A DNA stretch of 64,000 bases, from positions 1 through 64,000 of the forward strand of contig DAIDME010000102.1 in the NCBI GenBank assembly GCA_027449125.1, in the 5' to 3' direction. Of this stretch, positions 7,484 through 16,509 are shown piece by piece. The notes under the pieces are model-generated. The model was not told the DNA's origin and ran no database searches. It worked only from the letters and a program-made list of their open reading frames with translations. Each line of letters begins with the position of its first letter. The first letter of the stretch is position 1. The DNA is from Solirubrobacterales bacterium. Lineage in GTDB: Bacteria; Actinomycetota; Thermoleophilia; Solirubrobacterales; Solirubrobacteraceae. A program made the translations under genes and the position numbers.

Positions 7484-9249
7484 GCGGCGAGCCTCCCCGT
7501 GCTCGCTTCGCGGGCGCTCAGTGAGCCGTGAACGTGCCGGTAGGTGGTCAGGCCACCGGACAGGCTGGTGGCGTTGAAGCCGGCCAGGCGGAGCGCTCGG
7601 TGGGCCAAGTACGAGCGCATTCCGGAAGCGCAGATCACGACAACGCGCTGGTCGCCGGCCAGCGCGCGCAACTCGTCGATGTGGTCGCGGAGTTCTGTGT
7701 GAGGCACGTTGACTGCGCCCGGCAGATGGCCCGAGCGGAACTCTCCACGTGAGCGCACATCGAGCAGGAGGTGGCGATCATCAGCTTCCGGCAGGTCTTG
7801 CGCGTAGGTGGCCGCAAGCGTGCCGTCGAGCAGGTTGGCGCCGACCATGCCGGCGAGGTTGACCGGGTCCTTGGCCGACCCGTAAGGCGGCGAGTAGGCC
7901 AGATCGAGCTCGACCAGGTCGGCGGCCGTCAGGGCGGAGCGAATCGCGGTCGCGAGCACGTCGATGCGCTTGTCGACGCCGGCTTTGCCCGCTATCTGCG
8001 CGCCGAGCAACCTCCCGCCTTCACGGTCGAAGTGGAGCAGCATGTGCAGCACCTGGGCGCCTGGGAAGTAAGAGGCGTGATGCCTGGGGTGCAGGTGCGC
8101 GGTCACGTGAGCGACGCCAGCCGCCGCCAGGGTCCTGCGGTTCGCCCCGGTGCTGGCCACGGTGAGCTCGCCAATCCGCGCGATCACCGTTCCGACAGCG
8201 GCCGGCAGGGGACGTGTCGCAGCGCCGAAGATGTTGTCTGACACGATCCGGCCGGCGCGGCTTGCAGGTCCCGCGAGCGCGACCATCCGACGCTCCCCGC
8301 TGGTCGCGTCGGATGCCAATGCGGCATCGCCGACCGCCCAGACGTGTGGCAGGTTCGTGCGGCCCTGGGCATCGGTGATGAGCGATCCGCGCTGCTCTGC
8401 GACACCCGCCGAAACGAACAACGAGGTGGCCGGCCGCACGCCGGTAGCAAGGATGATCAGGTCGGCGCTGAGTGCTGACCCGTCGGAGAACTCCACGACG
8501 CTGTCATCTCGGCCGTGCTCGATGCGCTCCGCTGTGAGCCCGACTCGCAGATCGACGCCCAGCTCGCGTAGGGCCTCGGCGGCAACGGAGGCTGTCTCCT
8601 CGTCGAGTGGCGGCAGCACATGCGAGCCGGCCTCCACGAGCGTCACCGGGAGCTCGCGCAGCGCGAGAGCCTCCGCGATCTCCACGCCGATGAAGCCTGC
8701 GCCGAGCACGAGCGGCCGCCAGTTGCGGCGCAGGCCCTCCGAAGTGTGGCCGTCAGACAGCGTTTCGTAGACCCGGAGCGCATCGTCTACGGTGCGGAGC
8801 GTCTGCACGCGGGGATGGTCGAGTCCTGGTATGGGCGGCCGGGCGGTCTCGGTGCCCACCGCGATGATCAGCTCGTCGTAGGCGATCTCCTCGGCGCCGT
8901 TGGGCGTGATCACCTCGACGACGCGGTGCTCTGCGTCAAGGGCAGTCACCTCGTGCTCGGTGCGGACGTCGAGGTTCAGCCAAGCGCGCAGTGTCTCAGG
9001 CGTGTGGACGGTCAGTTGGTCAGGATCGTCGATCTCGCCGCCGACGTAATAAGGCAGCGCGCAGCTCGCCGACGATACGTGGCGCTGGCGCTCGAGGACG
9101 ATGATCTCAGCGGTTTCGCTGTGGCGGCGCGCGCGCGCGGCGGCGCTCATGCCAGCCGCGGTGCCGCCGACGATCACGAGGCGGCCGGGGGCGGTGGTCG
9201 AGCGATCGCCAAGCACCGCTCTACTACTGTGTGCTTGTTCTTGGTCCAT
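7480..9249 (-). CDS. CoA-disulfide reductase/rhodanese fusion (persulfide reductase)
   Basis: The 589-residue flavoprotein begins with an FAD site (VIVGGTAAGMSAAARARR), then SSASCALPYYVGG with the single redox Cys of CoA-disulfide reductases. A second dinucleotide site (VLGAGFIGVEIAEAL), ATGVRP and VWAVGDAA follow, and a C-terminal rhodanese domain carries the active-site loop ICASGMRS. Such fusions reduce CoA or glutathione persulfides and polysulfides using NAD(P)H. It leads the operon with the CstR-like repressor and the small Cys/His protein. The ATG at 9249 is preferred because the ATG at 9267 lies inside the palindromic operator; no ribosome-binding site is seen, so the mRNA may be leaderless. 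Confidence 0.9.
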   Translation of the reverse strand: MDQEQAHSSRAVLGDRSTTAPGRLVIVGGTAAGMSAAARARRHSETAEIIVLERQRHVSSASCALPYYVGGEIDDPDQLTVHTPETLRAWLNLDVRTEHEVTALDAEHRVVEVITPNGAEEIAYDELIIAVGTETARPPIPGLDHPRVQTLRTVDDALRVYETLSDGHTSEGLRRNWRPLVLGAGFIGVEIAEALALRELPVTLVEAGSHVLPPLDEETASVAAEALRELGVDLRVGLTAERIEHGRDDSVVEFSDGSALSADLIILATGVRPATSLFVSAGVAEQRGSLITDAQGRTNLPHVWAVGDAALASDATSGERRMVALAGPASRAGRIVSDNIFGAATRPLPAAVGTVIARIGELTVASTGANRRTLAAAGVAHVTAHLHPRHHASYFPGAQVLHMLLHFDREGGRLLGAQIAGKAGVDKRIDVLATAIRSALTAADLVELDLAYSPPYGSAKDPVNLAGMVGANLLDGTLAATYAQDLPEADDRHLLLDVRSRGEFRSGHLPGAVNVPHTELRDHIDELRALAGDQRVVVICASGMRSYLAHRALRLAGFNATSLSGGLTTYRHVHGSLSAREASTGRLAA

Positions 9250-9258
9250 GGCAGCAGC

Positions 9259-9274
9259 ATACCCCATGGGGTAT
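9259..9274 (-). promoter_or_regulatory. Perfect 16-bp palindromic CsoR/CstR-type operator
   Basis: ATACCCCATGGGGTAT is a perfect palindrome ten bases before the ATG of the persulfide-reductase gene. It matches the AT-flanked run of C/G typical of CsoR-family operators. The CstR-like repressor encoded in the same operon is the natural ligand, giving autoregulation induced by reactive sulfur species. Confidence 0.75.
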
Positions 9275-9439
9275 CGATGCGCAATCGCCGCTCACCGACG
9301 TGTCCTGCCTGGCGATGACAATGCCACAACTAAACAGGGGTGCGAGGGTGTAGTAGTCACGTGGCGACCTCGTCGCGAACGGTGGCCCCAGACCACCGTG
9401 GCGGGCCGGAGGAGTTCGAGGAATCAATCGGGAGTGCGA

Positions 9440-10394
9440 GACGGGATGGCAACTGCAGACCCGACTTCAGCTGGGTCCCGTCGAACGCCTGGGTGGGAGT
9501 CGGGCTGATGAAGGCGACCAAGGTCCTGGTCGCGCCGCCGACCTGCTCGGCCGCGCAGTCGATCCACCCCGAGGGCGATGCTCAGTCGTAGACGCCGCAT
9601 GTGAGCTCCGTCAGCGCGGATGCACGGCGCACAGGGTGCCCTACGACTTCCTGGTCAACGCAGCCGGCCCCTCGCTGCAGCTCGACAAGACTGAGGGCCT
9701 GGGGCCGGAGATCGAGCGCATGCGCCGCGGCGAGCGGCGAACGTTGATCCTCGGTGCCGGCCACGGCACCTGCACGTGCGAGGGGGCGACCTTTGAGTAC
9801 ATCGTCAACCTCGAGTTCGAGCCGCGTCGAGTTCGAGCCGCGGCGCCACGGCGTGCGCTACAGAGCCGACATCACCGGGATCACCAACGAATACGAGCGC
9901 GGGACCGATTGGGTCACACGCGCGCACGTGCAGAGGGTGGAGCAGGATCGCATCGTGTGCGAGACGCTCGACGGCGGCGTGAGCGAACGCGAGTTTGACT
10001 TCGCGATGCCGCTGTCCCGTGCAGCGGCGTCGGCCTCGAGGCTGACGGACGTGATGGCGCCACGATCACCGATCGCCTCTTCCTGCCCAGCGACTTCATG
10101 CGCGTGGAAGCAGAACACGACCAGAAGCCATAGGCCGAGTGGAAGGCCGCTGACCGGCCCCGCACCTGCCAGTCGCCGGCCCGCCAGTAGATCTTCGCGG
10201 CTGGCGGCGCCTTCGCGCCCTCACACCAGATCTCCATGCCCCACACGAGCCCCGACGGCACCGTGATGGCTCCTGCGCCTACCCACGAGGCGTCGATCGC
10301 CGAGATGGGCGCCGCGTGCGTGGCCTCCGCCGGCGCGAGCCCCTTCGCCGGCACGGCCGCGTCGATGATCGTCTACCCGATCGTCCCCGACTAG
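9440..10394 (+). pseudogene. Decayed sulfide:quinone-oxidoreductase-like flavoprotein
   Basis: Recognisable segments of an SQR-like FAD oxidoreductase appear in order but in changing frames: DFSWVPSNAWVGVGLMK and IHPEGDA; then YDFLVNAAGPSLQLDKTEGL and GAGHGTCTCEGATFEYIVN; then DITGITNEYE and REFDFAMPL; then ITDRLFLPSDFMRVEAE, EWKAADRPRT, IFAAGGAFAP and the C-terminal MIVYPIVPD. Three frameshifts are needed; one comes from a 16-bp tandem duplication at 9811-9842. In-frame TAGs occur at 10131-10133 and 10188-10190. The N-terminal FAD part is not visible, so the gene is also truncated. It lies beside the persulfide operon, which suggests that a former sulfide-oxidation step was lost. Confidence 0.8.
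9811..9842 (+). repeat. 16-bp tandem duplication causing a frameshift
   Basis: The 16-base unit at 9811-9826 is repeated exactly at 9827-9842 inside the SQR-like pseudogene. Because 16 is not a multiple of three, it shifts the reading frame exactly where the protein similarity changes frame. Confidence 0.9.
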
Positions 10395-10622
10395 GATCGC
10401 CTCCCGCGGTAGGCAGATGAACGAAGATCAGGCTCGCTACGCGCCCAAGCTGGCGCGGTTCGCCGTCCTTCGTCGCACGTTCGTGCCATTGCAGACCTGG
10501 CGCCTTGCGGTCATCAACCCGAAGATGCTCGACATCACTCGCCGCAACCACAGCGGTGGCCATCAGCGCTGAGGGGCGATCGCGCACCGATCGGATCGCA
10601 GAGCCTCGCCACCCCTGCGCTC

Positions 10623-10674
10623 TGCCAGCCCCGCCGGCGCCCGACCGATTCGTCGCTCGCCGGCGGGGCTGGCA
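10623..10674. terminator. Hairpin terminator after second Cys/His gene
   Basis: The arms at 10623-10639 and 10658-10674 form a perfect 17-bp stem with an 18-base loop. It lies 14 bases past the stop of the minus-strand gene 10688-10870 and probably ends its transcript. The 228 bases between the SQR pseudogene and this stem hold no recognisable gene. Confidence 0.65.
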
Positions 10675-10687
10675 GCGTGATGGTGCG

Positions 10688-10870
10688 TCAGCTCGACGCC
10701 TTGCTCCCGGCCCCGAAGAGACGCCCAAAGATGCCGCCGCTGGAAGGCTGCTTGGGGTGCCCCTGGCACCATTGTGAAGCGGGGACTGAACGCCGAACCT
10801 GCTCGACGTGTTGGCCGCAGCCGGCCCAGGTGGTCTTTCCGCACTGCTTGCAGGTGACTGCTCGACACAT
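10688..10870 (-). CDS. Small Cys/His-rich protein, copy 2
   Basis: This 60-residue protein is a paralogue of 6999-7148: MCRAVTCKQCGKTTWAGCG, then QHV and CQGH are shared, keeping every Cys and both His of the first copy. It adds a Gly/Phe-rich tail (GIFGRLFGAG). The ATG at 10870 has GGAGCAAC upstream as ribosome-binding site. It is monocistronic with its own hairpin terminator and an 8-bp inverted repeat in its leader (10893-10911). The ArsR regulator at 11086 diverges from it. A thiol- or metal-linked role is inferred only from the ligands and neighbours. Confidence 0.8.
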   Translation of the reverse strand: MCRAVTCKQCGKTTWAGCGQHVEQVRRSVPASQWCQGHPKQPSSGGIFGRLFGAGSKASS

Positions 10871-10892
10871 CTGTTGCTCCTTGTCGTGGGTG

Positions 10893-10911
10893 GGGTCGGC
10901 GCTGCCGACCC
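10893..10911 (-). promoter_or_regulatory. Inverted repeat in leader of the second Cys/His gene
   Basis: GGGTCGGC and GCCGACCC form perfect 8-bp arms around GCT, 23 bases before the ATG at 10870. A TATAGT-like -10 lies just upstream on the minus strand near 10915-10925. It may be an operator for the divergent ArsR protein or an mRNA hairpin. Confidence 0.45.
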
Positions 10912-10985
10912 TGCTGAACTATACAACGCTGTAGTGGTAGCGGGCGGTTCGGTCGGGGCGGCGGTCGGGTTGGTCGGTGTCCGGT

Positions 10986-11041
10986 CGCTGAGCGGTGAGG
11001 CGCCCGGTTCGGCCGCTGAGCGGTGAGGCGCCCGGTTCGGC
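10986..11041. repeat. 28-bp tandem duplication
   Basis: Two identical 28-base units stand head to tail at 10986-11013 and 11014-11041, about 45 bases before the ArsR start. They contain no obvious palindrome. A recent slippage duplication is the simplest reading, but it alters promoter spacing. Confidence 0.85.
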
Positions 11042-11085
11042 CGCGGCCACCTCCACAACCGAGTGCTTGTGCTAGCGTATTACGC

Positions 11086-11439
11086 GTGACAACCGCTCGC
11101 CCAGTCCCACCGATGCCGCTCTCGGAGCCGCTCGTCGACCTCGTCGCCCAGCGCTTTCGCGTTCTGGGCGAGCCGATGCGGATCCGGCTGCTCGATCTTC
11201 TGCGCGAGGGCGAGGCCACGGTCGGCGAGCTTCAGCAGGCCCTGGGCGCCTCTCAGCAGAACGTCTCAAAGCACCTCGGCATCCTGCACGGTGCGGGGAT
11301 GGTCACCCGCGCCAAGCGCGGCACGAGCGTCGTGTACGCGATCACCGATGACAGCGTGTTCGATCTCTGTGAACAGGTGTGTGGCGGCATCCGCCGCCAG
11401 CTCTCGGACATGGAGTCGATCCTCGGGCAGCCGTCCTGA
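11086..11439 (+). CDS. ArsR-family transcriptional regulator
   Basis: The 117-residue winged-helix protein has VLGEPMRIRLLDLLREGEA, a recognition region LGASQQNVSKHLGILHGAGM and a wing with KRGTSVVYAI. A CxxxC pair lies in the last helices (DLCEQVCGGI), a plausible thiol or metal sensor site; the classic CVC metal box of ArsR is absent. The GTG at 11086 is chosen because a near-palindrome GCGTATTACGC abuts it and could be its operator in a leaderless promoter; an ATG at 11113 is the alternative. The divergent Cys/His gene is the likely target. Confidence 0.8.
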   Translation: MTTARPVPPMPLSEPLVDLVAQRFRVLGEPMRIRLLDLLREGEATVGELQQALGASQQNVSKHLGILHGAGMVTRAKRGTSVVYAITDDSVFDLCEQVCGGIRRQLSDMESILGQPS

Positions 11440-11444
11440 GCGCG

Positions 11445-12158
11445 CTAGCGCTTGGTGGCGACGAACAGGCAGGTGCGTGAGCCGACCCTCAGCGGACCGG
11501 CCAGCGCAGGCATCCTCGCGGCCAGATGCCCCCGAGAGGGCGAGGCGCTCATGTAGTCGCGGGCCGCTTCGGCATCGGCCAGCGTCAGCCATGCCTCGAC
11601 CCGCCTGGCGCTCACCGCGCCGAAGTGGCGAGCGAGCGCTGCCTCCCCGTTCTCGGCACTGAACGGCAGCTCCCAACGCTGCTCATCGACGAGCGACCAG
11701 AGCTCGCTCAGATGCCGCTCACTGTTGGTCACGGCCACCAGCGAGCCGCCAGGCCGGAGCACCCGTGTCATCTCCGCCAGGCCACGGTCGAGGTCGGGCA
11801 AGTGGTAGAGCATCCATGCGGCGACCACACAGTCAAACCGGCCGTCGGCGAAAGGCAGCGACTGCACGTCGGCAACTTCGGCGCTCAGACCGCGGGCACG
11901 CACGAGCTGCACCATGCGCGGCGAGATGTCAACCGCTCGGTAGTCCGCGACACCTGCCTCCACGAGGCGCTGACCGAGTTCGCCGCCGCCCGGGCCGACC
12001 TCGAGGATGGAGTCGGGCGCCAGTGCCAACACGGTTTGCGCCAGCACCTCCTTCATGTCCTCGCCGTCGATGCTCTCGTACAGCGCTCGTCTGGCCGCGA
12101 GGCCGGTCTCGGTGGCGTATTCGCGGGCGACGGCGGCCGGATCGTTCAGGCGCGACAC
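11445..12158 (-). CDS. SAM-dependent methyltransferase (class I)
   Basis: The 237-residue protein shows the class I methyltransferase motifs: ILEVGPGGGELGQRLVEAGV (motif I), YRAVDISPRMV (acidic end of strand 2), FDCVVAAWMLYHLPD (motif II region) and EMTRVLRPGGSLVAV (post-II). It belongs to the ubiE-like Methyltransf_11 group; the substrate is unknown. The GTG at 12158, preceded by GGGGAG, is preferred over an ATG at 12209. It is convergent with the ArsR gene, 5 bases apart, so both share a terminator region. Confidence 0.8.
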   Translation of the reverse strand: MSRLNDPAAVAREYATETGLAARRALYESIDGEDMKEVLAQTVLALAPDSILEVGPGGGELGQRLVEAGVADYRAVDISPRMVQLVRARGLSAEVADVQSLPFADGRFDCVVAAWMLYHLPDLDRGLAEMTRVLRPGGSLVAVTNSERHLSELWSLVDEQRWELPFSAENGEAALARHFGAVSARRVEAWLTLADAEAARDYMSASPSRGHLAARMPALAGPLRVGSRTCLFVATKR

Positions 12159-12298
12159 GCTCCCCAGCCTACAGCCCCATGGGCGTCGCGGATCGGCCGG
12201 CGCGGCCATCCGCTGAGCCGGTTGCTCATGGCTGCGCGCGCGCTGCCGATCTACTCAGGTGTAGCCAACAACAGGGCCCGCGTCCAGCGACGACCACC

Positions 12299-12556
12299 GT
12301 GCAAACGACAGCTCCAGATAGACCGACCGGCCAGGACGCCCCTGAGCGTCGGGTGCGAGAGCTCCACACTCGCTCGGCTGACGGGCTGGACGTGGCGCTG
12401 CTCTGGTGTGTTGCCGACGACCTGGTCTTCGTCCGCGTCGAGGACAGGCGCACAGGCGACACGTTCTCGGTCCCCGTCGCGCGCGGACAGTCGCCGCTCG
12501 AGGTCTTTCACCATCCCTACGCATACGCGCCCGCGTACGCCGCGCTCGAGCTCTGA
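12299..12556 (+). CDS. Small conserved actinobacterial protein of unknown function
   Basis: The 85-residue product has a coherent folded region (VALLWCVADDLVFVRVEDRR, then GDTFSVPVARGQSPLEVFHH and PYAYA). Similar short proteins ending in FHHPYAYA are familiar from actinobacterial genomes but have no assigned function. The GTG start at 12299 is chosen because the frame upstream lacks coding character. It lies 31 bases before the oxidoreductase gene and could be co-transcribed with it. Confidence 0.6.
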   Translation: MQTTAPDRPTGQDAPERRVRELHTRSADGLDVALLWCVADDLVFVRVEDRRTGDTFSVPVARGQSPLEVFHHPYAYAPAYAALEL

Positions 12557-12587
12557 GCCGAGCGGCGGATCAAGGTAAGCTCGCCCG

Positions 12588-13658
12588 GTGTCCGAGCGCC
12601 GGATCGCGATCATCGGCTACGGCCTGGCGGGCAGGGTATTCCACGCTCCGCTCGTACAGGCGACCGATGGCCTGAACGTCGCCGCGATCGTCACGGCGAA
12701 CGCGGAGCGCCAAGCTCAGGCGCGCCAGGATCACCCTCACGCCCGTCTGCTGGCCGACACGGACGCGCTCTGGGCGCTCGCGGGCGAGCTGGACGCCGTG
12801 GTCATCGCCACCACCAACGACTCGCACGTGGACCTGGCGATGCGCGCGATCGATCTGGGCCTCGCGGCGGTCGTGGACAAACCGCTGGCGCCAACCTTGC
12901 AGGCTGCCAACGACCTGGTAGCGCACGCTGAGGCGAGCGGTGCTCTGCTCACCGTCTTTCAGAACCGCCGCTGGGACTCAGACCAGCTCACGCTCGCGCG
13001 CCTGATTGCGAGCGGCGCGCTCGGCCAGGTGCTCCGCTACGAGTCGCGCTTCGAGCGCTGGCGCCCGCAGCCGCGACCCGACGCGTGGCGCGAGCGCTCC
13101 GCCCCTGAGCAGGGCGGCGGGCTGCTGCTCGACCTCGGCAGCCATCTCGTGGACCAGGCGCTCCAACACTTCGGGCCGGTGCGGAGCGTCTACGCGGAGA
13201 TCTCCCACCATCGCCGGACCCCTGCCGATGACGATGTGTTCCTCGCGCTTTCCCACTGCTCCGGCACGATCAGTCATCTGCGCGCCTCGGTGCTCGCGGC
13301 GGCACCCGGCCCGCGGCTGCGGGTGTTGGGCACACAGGCGGCACTGATCGTGCGTGAGCTCGACTCGCAGGAGGAGCGCCTGCGCGCCGGCCGGCGCCCC
13401 GACACCGACCCAGAGTGGGGAGTTGAGCCGGTGCACGCTCACCCGCGCCTGATCGCCGGCGAGCGTAGCGTTCCGCTGACGCCCGAGCGCGGCGCCTGGC
13501 AGACCTTCTACGCGCAGCTGCGCGACGCGCTCGACGCGCGCGCGGGCGGCCGCGAGCCGGTGCCACCGGTCGACTCGTCCGACGCGGTCCAGGCTCTCCG
13601 CGTGCTGGAAGCGGCGCAGGCGAGTGCCGCTTCCAGCACCGTCGTCACGCTGGCGTAG
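12588..13658 (+). CDS. Gfo/Idh/MocA-family oxidoreductase
   Basis: The 356-residue protein has an N-terminal Rossmann fold (IAIIGYGLAGRVFHAPLV), the family's xKP motif as VVDKPLAPTLQ and a C-terminal alpha/beta domain with GGGLLLDLGSHLVDQAL, where the His is the usual catalytic or substrate residue. The family oxidises or reduces sugars and related polyols with NAD(P). The specific substrate cannot be told. The GTG start at 12588 fits MSERRIAIIG directly before the fold. Confidence 0.85.
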   Translation: MSERRIAIIGYGLAGRVFHAPLVQATDGLNVAAIVTANAERQAQARQDHPHARLLADTDALWALAGELDAVVIATTNDSHVDLAMRAIDLGLAAVVDKPLAPTLQAANDLVAHAEASGALLTVFQNRRWDSDQLTLARLIASGALGQVLRYESRFERWRPQPRPDAWRERSAPEQGGGLLLDLGSHLVDQALQHFGPVRSVYAEISHHRRTPADDDVFLALSHCSGTISHLRASVLAAAPGPRLRVLGTQAALIVRELDSQEERLRAGRRPDTDPEWGVEPVHAHPRLIAGERSVPLTPERGAWQTFYAQLRDALDARAGGREPVPPVDSSDAVQALRVLEAAQASAASSTVVTLA

Positions 13659-13711
13659 GATGGCCAGCGGTGGTGTTGACGGAGTGAACCTGTGTTTGGA
13701 GGTGATGGTGG

Positions 13712-14689
13712 ATGTATCGCCTGGTGTCGTGGATGCGGCGGCGGCTTGGTGTGTCGGTGTCGCTGGCGGTGGTGTTGCTTGGTGGCGCGTCGGCGGCGGT
13801 GGCGTTGGCGGCCACGCGGCCTGCGCCGAGGATCTCCGCGTGCGTGCAGCGCCGCGGCGGGGTCATGTACATGGCGCGGCGCTGCCGGCGTGGTGACCGT
13901 CGCGTCGTGTGGTCTGTGCGCGGGCCCCAGGGTTTGCGTGGTCTGAGGGGCCTGGTCGGTCGTGCTGGTGCGGCTGGGCCCGCGGGTCCTGCGGGTGCGA
14001 CCGGCGCGCAGGGTGGTGCTGGGCTGAGCGGCGCTACTGGCGCGAGGGGTCCCGCGGGCGCGACCGGTGCGACCGGTCCCGCCGGGCCGGGAGCGCAGTC
14101 CTTTACGGGCTCCGGTAGCTACACCGTGCCCTCCGGGGTGTCGATGATCGAGGTTGAGGCCTGGGGTGCCGGCGGTGGCGGCGGCGGCTATGTGTCCGGC
14201 GCCAGCAGTGGTGGCGCCGGCGGTGGCGGCGGCGCAACGGCTACTGGCCTGATTGCCGTAGCGGTCGGCTCCACCTGCGCCGTCACGGTCGGCGCCGGTG
14301 GCGTCGGCGGCGCTCAGACAATAAACGGCTCGGCGGGTACCAGCACCGAGGTATCGTGTGGATCGGCTACGGTGCTGGCAGGGGGCGGCGGTGGCGGGTC
14401 TGGCGGCAGCGGGTCCGTGGGCTCGGGCGGCACGACTGGCTATTCGGGAGATGCGATCGGTCTCACCAGCAGCGCGGGGGGGACCGGAGCGACCGGTACG
14501 GGGAACACCGGCGGCGCTGGAGGGGCCAACGGTGGCGGCAGCGGCAGTGGCGCGTCCAGCAGTTCCAACGGCGGCAATGGCGGTACCGGTGGTGGCGGTG
14601 GCGGTGGTGGCGCCCTCGGTCCCGGCAGCGCCAACGGTAGCGGCGGCGCCGGTGGTAACGGCTTGGTGGTGATCATCCCAGTTCATTGA
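13712..14689 (+). CDS. Secreted collagen-like, glycine-rich protein
   Basis: The 325-residue protein has a basic N-terminus and a hydrophobic segment (SVSLAVVLLGGASAAVALAA) acting as a signal peptide or anchor. About 19 Gly-X-Y triplets follow (residues about 70-128), then a beta-rich segment with GSGSYTVPSGVSMIEVEAWG, and a Gly/Ser-rich tail. The beta segment plus glycine-rich tail resembles phage tail-fibre-like and bacterial surface glycine-rich domains. The ATG at 13712 has GGAGGTGATGG upstream. It is probably surface-exposed or adhesive; the role is unknown. The repetitive DNA is prone to slippage. Confidence 0.7.
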   Translation: MYRLVSWMRRRLGVSVSLAVVLLGGASAAVALAATRPAPRISACVQRRGGVMYMARRCRRGDRRVVWSVRGPQGLRGLRGLVGRAGAAGPAGPAGATGAQGGAGLSGATGARGPAGATGATGPAGPGAQSFTGSGSYTVPSGVSMIEVEAWGAGGGGGGYVSGASSGGAGGGGGATATGLIAVAVGSTCAVTVGAGGVGGAQTINGSAGTSTEVSCGSATVLAGGGGGGSGGSGSVGSGGTTGYSGDAIGLTSSAGGTGATGTGNTGGAGGANGGGSGSGASSSSNGGNGGTGGGGGGGGALGPGSANGSGGAGGNGLVVIIPVH

Positions 14690-14701
14690 GTGCAGGCGTC
14701 G

Positions 14702-14733
14702 GCGAGTGGGCCGCCGGCAGGCGGCCCGCTCGC
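14702..14733. terminator. Hairpin between convergent genes
   Basis: Arms of 14 bases (14702-14715 and 14720-14733) pair with a single G-U wobble. The stem lies just after the collagen-like gene and 82 bases from the end of hutU on the other strand. Confidence 0.6.
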
Positions 14734-14814
14734 ACTCGCCACCGCTGCGGTGGGGGTCCCGGATGGCCGGCGTCACACCGCATGCGCGGCGAGCGCGCGT
14801 GGCGGCTTGTGATC

Positions 14815-16505
<1,691 letters not shown>

Positions 16506-16509
<4 letters not shown>

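Noticed and set aside
1433-10190. In-frame TAG codons in the integrase, the SQR-like gene and crcB1 (54732) as a sign of amber recoding
   Set aside because: Many intact genes here end in TAG at their family-normal length (for example the excisionase-like gene, the DUF427 gene, icd and the aminotransferase), so TAG is an ordinary stop. The interrupted genes carry other damage, apart from the integrase.
10418-10573. A small plus-strand gene after the SQR pseudogene starting MNEDQARYAPKL
   Set aside because: There is no ribosome-binding site and no recognisable family. It is more likely leftover sequence beside the pseudogene.
13930-14650. Short repeats in the collagen-like gene as a CRISPR array
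   Set aside because: The repeats are Gly-codon triplets and Gly-rich runs in frame with the protein, without unique spacers of constant length. No cas genes occur nearby.
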